Assembly: GCA_037349105.1 (NCBI GenBank)
Contig: JAYJMM010000038.1
Location: forward strand, 1,922,001-1,986,000
Direction of reading: 5' to 3'
Length of the DNA stretch: 64,000 nt
DNA from: Limnomonas spitsbergensis
Taxonomy: Eukaryota; Chlorophyta; Chlorophyceae; Chlamydomonadales
The notes beneath the pieces are model-generated. The model did no database searches and was not told where the DNA came from. It was given only the letters and a program-made list of their open reading frames with translations. The position numbers and the translations under genes were made by a program. Shown one piece after another: positions 25,701 through 32,700 of this stretch. How positions within the stretch are numbered: the stretch's first letter is position 1; each line of letters starts with the position of its first letter.

Positions 25701-28700
25701 CTTGGGGAAACCCAGGTCACACCCTGGGGAAATCCAGGTCACACCCTGGGGAAACCCAGGTCAGACCTTGGGGAAACCCAGGTCACACCCTGGGGAAACC
25801 CAGGTCACACCTTGGGGAAACCCGGGTCACACCCTGGGGAAACCCAGGTCACACCCTGGGGAAACCCGGGTCACACCCTGGGGAAACCCAGGTCACACCC
25901 TAGGGAAACCCAGGTCAAACCCTGGGGAAACCCAGGTCACACCCTGGGGAAACCCAGGTCACATCCTAGGGAAACCCAGGTCAAACCCTGGGGAAACCCA
26001 GGTCACACCCTGGGGGAACCCAGGTCAGACCTTGGGGAAACCCAGGTCACACCCTAGGGAAACCCAGGTCACATCCTAGGGAAACCCAGGTCAAACCCTG
26101 GGGAAACCCAGGTCAAACCCTGGGGAAACCCAGGTCACACCCTGGGGAAACCCAGGTCAGACCTTGGGGAAACCCAGGTCAGACCCTAGGGAAACCCAGG
26201 TCACATCTTAGGGAAACCCAGGTCAAATCTGGGGGGAATCTTGGGCAAACTCTGAAACGCACGACAGCTTTGGGGGGCGCACTGAGGTTCAACAGCATCT
26301 ATTGTGCGGATTTTGTGGAAGAGGCATAAAGCACAGCCGTAGCAACTTGCAAGATGGTGGTAGCAGGTTTTCCTGCAGTTGTTCTAATTCTTACTTAAAT
26401 GCATGAGTCTTTGTGGCCGTGTGCGAGCTTGTTGGCCGTCTGCCCTTCCTGTTCCCGCTCCCCTTTTCTCAGCTTATTACGAGGGCCACAAGCGCACCTG
26501 GGCTGCTTTTCTGTGTTTGCGTATCAGGTTTTCAAGGGTAGGGCGGTCAGGCTCACATTTCCAAGCAAAAGACGACGCAGAGTTTTGCCTCCGGACCTCC
26601 TTGGTCCTGAAGGTCTTTGCTACCAAAACATATCAACACAAAGGTGTCATGCCGTATCCATACACCTATTCCGGCATAGTGGTGCACGCAGCCTTTGGGC
26701 GCCACTCACCAGTGGAGCGTACTTGCCATCCGAGCCTCGCTTGAGCTGGACACCACAGCCGTGCATCATGCCATGCTGCCACTCTCCACGGTAGATCCTG
26801 CAGGGATTAGGGTTCAGGGTTTAGGGGTTCAGGGTCCAGGGTTTTTGGTTTTTGGTTTTTGGTTAAGGGTTTAGGGTTCAGGGTTTACCAGGGGCAATCA
26901 TATGCAAAACTGTCCTGACAGCGTTACATAGCGTGTCAGGGTGACGCCATGTAGCGTGTCAGGGTCAATGAGGGATCGCTTCTTCACGCAGGGTGAAGCG
27001 CACACGCGGCCCCGCCCAGGAATATCCGCGGACCTATTTTGTTTCATGCCAGATTCATGACCTTGACCGCTCAGTCCGACTCATCAGCCATGCTTTGCCT
27101 GCGATAGCGCTTGAACGTGATTTTTATGCACGTTATGATCAGTGCTGTGCAATTACGCCGTAATTCAGAAATTTTGTCGGTAATTACGGTCTTATACTGG
27201 TAAAGTAGCTGAATTTGCCTAGAAATTACGGTACTGAAACTCAGATACGTAATTCAGCCAACGTAAGGACCGTAATCGTCACAGCACTGCTTATAATGCC
27301 AGCAACAATGTACGCCTTCCCCTGATCCGAATGTGTCTCTAAGCGCCCCATGCGCGATAAACAGGGTTCAAGGATGGTTGAGAGTGGGTTCCCTGGATAG
27401 TGCGGTGCGGTGCGTGCTGCAAGTATCTGCACTCAAAGCTAAAAAATTACGGCAACATGGATAAAAGCATGCTCGAATGCAGAGATTGCGTGTTGCAAAT
27501 ATCTACACTCTCCGGAAGAGATGACCGCCGGGATGCGCAATGCTTAGAGGGGCCGCGTTTGCAACAGAACTAGGCATGCTGTGCTTGGCAGCATGGATCG
27601 TATCACCACGAGATAAGTACACATACTAATGAGCTCACAGGTATACACTTGCAAAAATAGAGATGCCAACCTTGAAATGGGATCAGGTCCCCAGTTTGAC
27701 ATGTCCAGTGCTATTTGAAGTATACTTCAGCAACAATTAATCTCAATCGCGCCCAGCAGCCAGGGGTGGCATGTGCAGCAAGCTCTGCTCATTGGGCCAC
27801 CGGCCATAGGTCGGTTGAGGTTTTATCCCCAATGGGCAACCGCCGAGCACTGGGTGCCCTGCCGCCCAACACAGTTGGTCAGGTGCACACTGAAATAACT
27901 ACAGTATGTTAGCCCCCCTTGCGCTTACGTGCCGTCTCTCCACACGTACACCCCGTGGCCTTGCATCTTGTTGTTGACAAACTCTCCTTCGTACCTAGGG
28001 GAGCAGGTCGGGAACAGATGGTAAACCACGGGAAGATGCGGCCCTAGAGAAGCACTTGAGGAGCAGCAGGTGACATTTGGAGAGCTTTGGCCGCGCTGCA
28101 GCAGAGCCCTGTTGGTCCAATGCGTGAGGTCCAAGGCCTCTCATGCCTCAGGTGGAAGATCTGAACAACTGCAGTCTGACACGATTTGCGACAACACTCG
28201 GAAAGCATGGAAGCGGTAGGCATTGTTTACAGCTGGCATGGCCTTCGGCTGCCATTCAGCATAGCAGCTGGATGCCATGTGGTATGGCTTTCGACTGCTG
28301 AATGCCAGGCTTAACATCCCTCCCCCCCTATGTGCACGCCAATATAATTCATCAGGATGAAAGCGGTTGATGAATGTTATAGTTTGAGCTGCATGGCCAA
28401 GATATAGTGAAAGGAAGCATGGGCCCATGGCATGGCAGGCTTTCCCGGAGCTGGCCATCGCATGGCAGGTTGTCGCATGGCAGGCTACTGCAGGGTAGGC
28501 CGTCGCATGACAGGCTGTCGGATGGTAGGCCACTGCAGGGCAGACCGTCGCATGACAGGCTGTCGCATGGCAGGCCACTGCAGGGTACGCTGTCGCATGA
28601 CAGGCTGTCGCATTACAGGCTGTTGCATGGCAGGCCACTGCAGGTTAGGCTGTCACATAACAGGCCATCGTAAGAAAGGCCGTCATATGGCAGGCCCATT

Positions 28701-29140
28701 TGTCTGCATAGGTCATCGCATGGCAGGCCCATGATTCTGCATGGGTCCATCGCATGGCAGGCCCATACATCTGCATGGGTCCACCTTCTGGCAGGCTGCC
28801 ATGCTTGAGCAGGGACTGCACATGCATGCATCATGTGATGTATGAAAAGCCGCCATGCATGACCAGTGAGCGCACAAGCATGCATTATGTGTGTCTGACG
28901 GCTATCTGCTGCACACACAGTCTCAGACCTGTCAGAGTTGGCGAAGTAGACCACGCCTTGTCTGTCGCAGCGACTTCCGCTAGCAAGTCCCTCATACCTG
29001 AAGAAGTGGGCATGGCACCGGCATAAGGGGTCATGTCGGGCCCGAATCGGAAACTGTTACGGCGCTTGCGCAAGAATGGCTTACAGCGTTCCGTCCGGCC
29101 ATTGCACGCAGCGCCATTGAGGAGATTCCATCGAAGTCAT
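1..29140 (-). CDS. MORN-repeat protein, giant multi-exon gene (3' end outside window)
   Basis: Joined from splice consensus with every junction phase-compatible. Exons on the minus strand: 29140-29085, 28997-28929, 27994-27929, 26797-26710, 20891-20221, 15093-14952, 14140-13317, 12955-12856, 10799-10692, 7995-7863, 7469-7339, 4249-4117, 3670-3579, 1686-1574, 1402-1271, and 145 to the left edge. This gives about 1000 codons with no stop. The N-terminus carries MORN repeats (YEGEFVNNKMQGHGVYVW, then YRGEWQHGMMHGCGVQL). MORN repeats usually bind membranes or act as protein scaffolds. They are followed by an EGKFFADEYVG segment, a long Ser/Pro/Gln/Ala-rich low-complexity middle, acidic patches and a charged helical C-terminal part. 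A plant MORN protein such as TIC100 is one possible relative, but I cannot show this. The coding part is only about 10 percent of the 29 kb; introns are filled with minisatellites. The start is the ATG at 29140, the first in-frame Met of exon 1. Confidence 0.72.
1704..2643 (+). repeat. 14-bp minisatellite, about 66 copies
   Basis: Tandem GGGTGGATGGAGAA with scattered substitutions (GGGTGGGTGGAAAA, GCGTGGATGGAGAA). On the minus strand it is pyrimidine-rich and ends 18 bp before the acceptor of the exon at 1686, so it extends that intron's polypyrimidine region. Open frames across it are repeat artefacts. Confidence 0.95.
2780..3560. other. intron sequence with a short direct repeat
   Basis: Within the MORN gene intron 3578-1687. 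About three copies of a 60-bp segment (GGCAG-GTGTCAGG-TG...TTGGG-TATGGTC, with TTTAGGGTT) occur at 2825-2990. Telomere-like TTTAGGG words appear twice but not in tandem. I see no coding exon. Confidence 0.5.
3790..4116 (-). repeat. degenerate 29-30 bp repeat behind a splice donor
   Basis: On the minus strand, right after the donor CAAG|GTGAGAGG at 4117/4116, the units CGGTGAGTGGAAGGAAGA plus a G-run recur at least three times and then decay leftward. Each clear unit again contains a GGTGAGT donor-like word. Confidence 0.7.
4293..7360 (-). repeat. ~35-bp minisatellite copied from exon 12 end plus 5' splice site
   Basis: About 90 tandem units. Minus-strand unit: TACATGACACACTTGCAG then GTGTGACCTGG then 7-14 G. 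The rightmost unit is the real end of the exon at 7469-7339 (codons for YMTHLQ and the donor CAG|GTGTGA). The array therefore holds about 90 copies of an exon end with a functional-looking 5' splice site. Unit length varies mainly in the C/G run; a variant with AAATGCG occurs at least three times. All three plus frames are open because the unit lacks stops. Confidence 0.95.
8825..8975. mobile_element. hAT-like MITE, copy 1
   Basis: 151 bp bounded by inverted CAGTGCTGTGCC / GGCACAGCACTG, with several ACCGTAATTCAG and AATTACGGT words inside. Flanked by 8-bp near-duplicates CAGCTGAG (8817-8824) and CAGATGAG (8976-8983), 7 of 8 matching. CAGTG ends and 8-bp duplications are the hAT pattern. A second copy lies at 27140. 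Confidence 0.85.
9755..10675 (+). repeat. 21-bp minisatellite, about 44 copies
   Basis: Tandem CTCCCTGTCCACACAAACCCG. As 21 is a multiple of three, several frames stay open (CPHKPAP, VWTGSGF), which is not evidence for coding. On the minus strand it begins about 16 bp after the donor ATG|GTAAGC of the exon ending at 10692, so it fills the start of that intron. Confidence 0.95.
10971..11166. mobile_element. mariner-like MITE, copy 1
   Basis: About 196 bp with ends CTGTAGATTTG / CAAATCTACGG, flanked by TA on both sides. TA target duplication is the Tc1/mariner pattern. Related copies lie at 14675 and 32277. Confidence 0.75.
11236..11384. mobile_element. hairpin element with 37-bp inverted arms
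   Basis: The left arm 11236-11272 (GCGCCATACCCCAAGCTGAA...) is the near-perfect reverse complement of 11348-11384, with a loop of about 75 bp. It lies in an intron of the MORN gene. It could be a foldback MITE; I see no clear target duplication. Confidence 0.6.
12580..12840 (+). repeat. pyrimidine-rich simple sequence
   Basis: CCCTCC and CCTCCTCC-type runs beginning about 15 bp downstream (minus strand) of the donor GAG|GTAAGG at 12856. On the transcribed strand it is purine-rich. No unit length is stable. Confidence 0.7.
12856..20891 (-). CDS. MORN gene, exons 5-8 (low-complexity middle part)
   Basis: Exon 20891-20221 starts EGKFFADEYVGKIMSC in phase 0, then an Ala-rich helix and a Gly/Pro-rich stretch, ending AAGGC|GTGAGC in phase 2. 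Exon 15093-14952 supplies the missing G and reads PPSSPLPSSPKPF to LLPVSQ|GTGAGG. Exon 14140-13317 (824 nt) is rich in Ser, Pro, Gln and Ala and holds two related MRESS copies (YAAAMRESS, YAVAMRESS). Exon 12955-12856 begins with a run of Asp and ends LGQPE|GTAAGG. The phases (2, 0, 2, 0) agree at all junctions, which is the main support because low-complexity sequence alone would be weak evidence. The 5.1 kb intron 20220-15094 holds a decayed LINE and a 90-bp tandem array. Confidence 0.68.
14675..14867. mobile_element. mariner-like MITE, copy 2
   Basis: About 193 bp, ends CCATAGATTTG / CAAATCTACAG, preceded by TA; the right-hand TA has mutated to GA. Internal sequence (TGCTGCCCTCA, AAAACTGGCGT) matches the copy at 32277. 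Confidence 0.75.
15800..16170 (+). repeat. degenerate tandem repeat around GCTGCATGGCATG
   Basis: Words such as GCATGGCGTGCTGCATGG and CATTCTGCATGGTA recur about every 60 bp with many changes. The region is intronic to the MORN gene and has no coding signal. Confidence 0.5.
16924..17460 (+). mobile_element. decayed LINE fragment with RNase H motifs
   Basis: The plus strand reads VLEEISVSPGKGIATGAA, then NNITRAELAGIHA (the conserved Glu region of RNase H) before a stop. In another frame it reads HLYKVISHIIVIGNELAD, the C-terminal RNase H motif typical of non-LTR retrotransposons. The frame changes and stops show a dead element. It lies antisense within a 5.1 kb intron of the MORN gene. No reverse transcriptase part is visible. 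Confidence 0.7.
18631..19262 (-). repeat. 90-bp array with an open 30-residue repeat
   Basis: About seven copies of a 90-bp unit. On the minus strand a single frame stays open for 203 codons (19268-18657), with the unit RRSKGETDRQPS-GGLRS-DGADRQPSGGG. Differences among copies are mostly substitutions that keep the charged, Gly/Ser-rich character. It may be part of a retroelement, a skipped exon or chance, since 90 is a multiple of three. Confidence 0.75.
19480..19845 (-). mobile_element. dispersed repeat, copy 1 (possibly SINE)
   Basis: About 200 bp at 19640-19845 are the reverse complement of 45598-45800 with moderate divergence. The minus strand holds GGTTCGATCCC near 19650, identical to a tRNA B-box consensus, which suggests a tRNA-derived SINE. 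The A box is not convincing. Confidence 0.5.
20918..21013 (-). pseudogene. decayed or alternative copy of the EGK exon
   Basis: After a good acceptor (gatgcag at 21014-21020) the minus strand reads EGKIFAGQFVATIILRAA in phase 0 and reaches a stop at 20918. The next real exon starts 122 bases further along, also after gcag, with EGKFFADEYVGKIMSCSA. The two look like tandem duplicates of one exon 5' end. The first copy has no convincing phase-0 donor, so it is either dead or an alternative exon that would truncate the protein. Confidence 0.5.
21751..26235 (+). repeat. 22-bp minisatellite, about 200 copies, with 1298-bp higher-order repeat
   Basis: Tandem GGTCACACCCTGGGGAAACCCA with variants (AAACCCTGG, AGACCTTGG, CACCCTAGG). 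The variant order repeats: the rare unit GGTTAGACCTTGGGGATACC occurs at 23163 and again at 24461, 1298 bp later, and the unit ACCTTGGAGAAACCC occurs at 24293 and 25591, again 1298 bp. 1298 is exactly 59 units. The array fills the MORN gene intron 26709-20892. Confidence 0.95.
26710..29140 (-). CDS. MORN gene, exons 1-4 (MORN repeats)
   Basis: Exon 1 (29140-29085) starts MTSMESPQWRCVQWPDGT and ends in phase 2 at CT|GTAAGC. Exon 2 (28997-28929) continues with YEGLASGSRCDRQGVVYF. Exon 3 (27994-27929) encodes YEGEFVNNKMQGHGVYVW, and exon 4 (26797-26710) encodes IYRGEWQHGMMHGCGVQL and ends KYAPL at a CTG|GTGAGT donor. Exons 2 to 4 each begin with one G after a CAG or TAG acceptor and complete a split codon, so each MORN repeat is carried by its own exon. 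Y-x-G-x-(F/W)-x-(N/H)-x-(K/M)-x-x-G-x-G is the family signature and is clear in exons 3 and 4, degenerate in exon 2. Confidence 0.8.
26820..26890 (+). repeat. short GGGTTTAGGGTTCAGG repeats
   Basis: GGGTTCAGGGTTTAGGGGTTC and TTTTTGGTTTTTGG runs just upstream (minus strand) of the MORN exon at 26797. They resemble degenerate telomere-like words but are too short and irregular to call a telomeric array. Confidence 0.5.
27140..27289. mobile_element. hAT-like MITE, copy 2
   Basis: 150 bp, same orientation as and about 85 percent similar by eye to the element at 8825. Ends are CAGTGCTGTGC / GCACAGCACTG. Flanks GTTATGAT (27132-27139) and CTTATAAT (27290-27297) match at 6 of 8 bases. No coding capacity; mobilised, if ever, by a transposase elsewhere. 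Confidence 0.85.
27765..27875 (+). repeat. dispersed repeat family E, copy 1
   Basis: Contains GTGCAGCAAGCTCTGCTC, GGGCCACCGGCCATAGG and TTTTATCCCCAATGG. Related copies lie at 34085-34240 and 52245-52385. Confidence 0.6.
28427..28790 (+). repeat. degenerate ~19-bp repeat GTCGCATGGCAGGC
   Basis: About 18 copies of (A/T)GTCGCATGACAGGCTG-type words. It lies in the MORN gene intron between exons 2 and 3 and starts about 140 bp after the donor at 28928. Confidence 0.8.
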
Positions 29141-29292
29141 AACACGGAGAGGCTGCAAATCCGCTTTCTGCGCGCGTCACGGGGTGTGAGCGCCGGTTAT
29201 AAAGACCGCGTGTACGGCTGCGCGTTATTTCTTCGTGTTCCCTCCCTCGTAGTCCCGATGCAACTCCCTCCGGCCTGATTGTCATCGCGCGC
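29141..29292. promoter_or_regulatory. bidirectional promoter region between MORN gene and NTH
   Basis: Only 152 bp separate the minus-strand ATG (29140) of the MORN gene from the plus-strand upstream ATG (29293) of the NTH gene. Both promoters and 5' UTRs must overlap here or lie within the coding starts. I see no TATA box. If NTH starts at the second Met (29446), the shared region is 305 bp. Confidence 0.5.
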
Positions 29293-29793
29293 ATGATTGC
29301 AGCTCTGTGTCGAAACTCTACTGCGTTCAAGTGTGCGCTTTCATCTTTCCCGCGTCCGCATGCAGGATCGGCTGCCGTGTTACACAAACGTTTCCTGTTG
29401 TGCCCATCGCCTGCTTCGGGCCACCTGGAACCACCCTGCATTGCAATGCAACCGAAATCAAAACGGCTGTGCAACAACAGCAAGCTCAAGGCAGAGCCAG
29501 TGGAGGTAGCTGCAGGGCCAGCTGCCATGCCGCCCCATGCAGACTTCGTCCCGAAATTACCCAGGGCGAGCAGCAGCGTCAAACGCAAGGCACAGGCTGA
29601 GAAGAGAGTGGCAAATTCTGCTGCCATATTGCCCCATGCAGACTTAGACCCCTGTGAGGTGCTGAAGAGCGCTTTAACCAGCCCGGATGTCAAGCTCGAG
29701 CCGCTGGTGCAGAGCACGCCCAGCCCTAAGAAGAAGCTAAAAGCACTGGTACATAGCACCAGCTTCGACGCGACCGAAGATATCAAAGTCAAG
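29293..29793 (+). CDS. NTH exon 1, N-terminal extension
   Basis: Open from ATG 29293 to the donor AAG|GTTGGT, phase 0. From the first Met the translation begins MIAALCRNSTAFKCALSS, rich in Ala, Ser and Arg and poor in acidic residues, as in organelle transit peptides. From the second Met at 29446 it begins MQPKSKRLCNNSKLKAEP and holds basic clusters (PKSKR, KKKLKAL) resembling nuclear signals. The two starts could give organellar and nuclear forms. A short imperfect repeat (PPHADFVPKLPRASS, LPHADLDP) is present. The next exon starts GCC ATG GCC in phase 0. Confidence 0.65.
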
Positions 29794-32700
29794 GTTGGTG
29801 GGAGGTGCAGTGGGGGAGAAGGGGGGGGGATTCTCAACCATCGTGTTTTCAGAGTGGATTGGTCCCCAAATAGGCACTCACACGGAGTGTCAGGTTTGGT
29901 ATACGGTATATTATAAGGAGCGCCTGCCGCCTGCGTAGCGCTTTGCCCGAGTCAACCGTGGCGGTGGCGTTGCTGCCACACTTGTAGCAAGCGAGCGCCG
30001 CATCCGCATGGGGTGTTGCTAGGATATGTTATGACTCGTGAGGTTTGAGTTCTGCCAGTATTGCAGCATCTGCCGTGCGTTGCTTGTTGTCTTTCTGTCT
30101 GTTGCACAGCATGTGCTCTACTGCTCTGCATTGCTCGCTGTACCGTTTTCCTGCCTGTTTGGCAGCATCCGCCATCCACTATGCCTTGCTCGCTGTACCG
30201 TATTTCTGCCAGTTTGCAGCAACTGCCGCAGAGCAGTGTACCACTTGCTGTCTTGCTGCCTGTTTTTTAGCACCCGCCATGCATTAGTTGACTTACTTGT
30301 CCGCATCCCAACTAGCACTGCCTGTGCTGGTCGCATATTGCGTGACACGTTCTGCTTGTGCATCCGCCGTGCATACCTTTATTTACTTGTTGTACCGTAT
30401 GTCTTCTTTGAAGCATCAGAAGTGCATCGATTGCTGTCTTGCTGCCTGTGTTGTTGCTTCACCATTCCACTGCGTCCAGCCCCGCGTCAGCGCTGGAGAG
30501 TTTTCGAAGTCCAAATTACTGTCTGTGCCAATCGCAGTAGCAGGCCTTGCTGCAGCACGCCTACGGCCAGCTTCATGAGTAGCAGGCCTAAGGCCAGCTT
30601 CATCAGTAGCAGGCCTTGCTGCTGCACGCCTACGGCCAGCTTCATGAGTAGCAGGCCTAAGGCCAGCTTCATCAGTAGCAGGCCTTGCTGCAGCACGTCT
30701 ACGGCCAGCTTCATGAGTAGCAGGCCTAAGGCCAGCTTCATCAGTAGCAGGCCTTGCTGCAGCACGCCTACGGCCAGCTTCATGAGTAGCAGGCCTACGG
30801 CCAGCTTCATCAGTAGCAGGCCTTGCTGCAGCACGCCTAAGGCCAGCTTCATCAGTAGCAGGCCTTGCTGCAGCACGTCTACGGCCAGCTTCATGAGTAG
30901 CAGGCCTAAGGCCAGCTTCATCAGTAGCAGGCCTTGCTGCAGCACGCCTACGGCCAGCTTCATGAGTAGCAGGCCTAAGGCCAGCTTCATCAGTAGCAGG
31001 CCTTGCTGCAGCACGCCTACGGCCAGCTTCATGAGTAGCAGGCCTAAGGCCAGCTTCATCAGTAGCAGGCCTTGCTGCAGCACGCCTACGGCCAGCTTCA
31101 TGAGTAGCAGGCCTAAGGCCAGCTTCATCAGTAGCAGGCCTTGCTGTTGCACGCCTACGGCCAGCTTCATGAGTAGCAGGCCTAAGGCCAGCTTCATCAG
31201 TAGCAGGCCTTGCTGTTGCACGCCTACGGCCAGCTTCATGAGTAGCAGGCCTTGCTGCAGCAGGTCACAGGCTAGTTTCAAAGTAGCAGGCCTAAGGCCA
31301 GATTCATAAGTAGCACGCCTACGGCCAGCTTCATCAGTAGCAGGCCTAAGGCCAGGTTCATCAGTAGCAGGCCTTGCTACAGCAGCTTCCCTGTCCGCAT
31401 GCCATGATGATGCTGAATTGCAGCTGTGGCACCCTTCAATAAATAGGGACCGCCAACACAGGCACATGTATCTCTAGTTGCAGCTAGCCTCAGCCTTTTA
31501 GAAGACCTCTTCCCTACCGTGTTCATATAACCATGTATGGAATGGGTAGGACCAGGAGCTGATCGCAGCACTCCCAAGGGCCCCTAACTTTAAATCAAAG
31601 AACAGGCAACACAGAAATTCTGATGGCTCAGATAAAATATTCAATTGATCGCAGCACCGGGAGCTAAATCAACACGAGCGCCTGCACACACCATGCTTCA
31701 TTGCTTCATAATGTGTCCAGCATTGGTCCTAATGTGTCCTCACAGCCGCTGCGCCTCTGAACCTGCCTCCCGCTCCCATCCCCCGCCTACCTGCACTCCC
31801 CCTCTCCCGCCCCTCTCCCGTCCCCGCTGCCGCGCGTGTAGGCCATGGCCATCTCTGATCAGCTGGAGCGCCTCTTCCCCAACCCTCGCATCCCCCTAGA
31901 CCACGCCTCACCCTTCCAGCTCCTGGTGGCGGTCATGCTGTCAGCTCAGGTAAGTGTGACGAACGAATGATGGATGTCTGATGTCTTGCTGCAACCATGC
32001 ACTCACATCTCCTTTGCAGCTACTAGTGGCGGTCATGCGGTCAGCTCAGGTAAGTGTGACGTCTGATGTGCTGCTGCACGCGTTCTCCCGCAGCCTTTTC
32101 CCCTGGCCATTTCCCACAAGCCATTTCCTCCTTCTCCGATTCACTCACATCCATTCCCCCCTAGCTGTTTTGTTCGCTTCTCCGTTTCTTGTTGGCCGTC
32201 GGATGTCATTCCCCCCCCAGGATTTGTTTTTCGGTTCTGCTTTATAAGCAAATGATTAAAGATTTCAATGATTGTACCGTAGATTTGGTTTGCCCTCCCT
32301 TGGGTTTGAAAACATGATTTCCTTTCATGCTGCCCTCAGAGCAAACTTCCAACCAAGTTTTTTTTACTAAAAACTGGCGTTGACAGTAGATACCTATTCA
32401 TTATATTCATGTATCCCTCAACCCCAAACAACATTATGTATGAGTGAAGGCAAATCAAATCTACAGTATGGCTTTATGCTGAAATGGTCGCATGACGCCC
32501 CTCCTTTGGGGACTCTCTCATGGGAAAGTGGGAACCGGTGCATCGGCCTGACGGCCGCCCACCTCCACTCCTTGCTATATTTGGCATGCCCCCTCCTGCC
32601 TGTCAGCCAATATCCTGTTTGTCTCAACTGATCGTGACTATTTACCTGACACACACCCGTAGGGACACTCCCTGACTGGTGCTCCTGCTTCGGCCTGCCT

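Noticed and set aside
21751..26235. CRISPR array
   Set aside because: Repeats are contiguous with no unique spacers, and the context is eukaryotic introns.
26815..26890. Internal telomere tract
   Set aside because: TTTAGGG words are few and not in register.
30038..31467. Long frames over the 69-bp array (423 and 326 codons)
   Set aside because: Open on both strands at once, and the NTH exon 1 to exon 2 splice skips it in phase 0.
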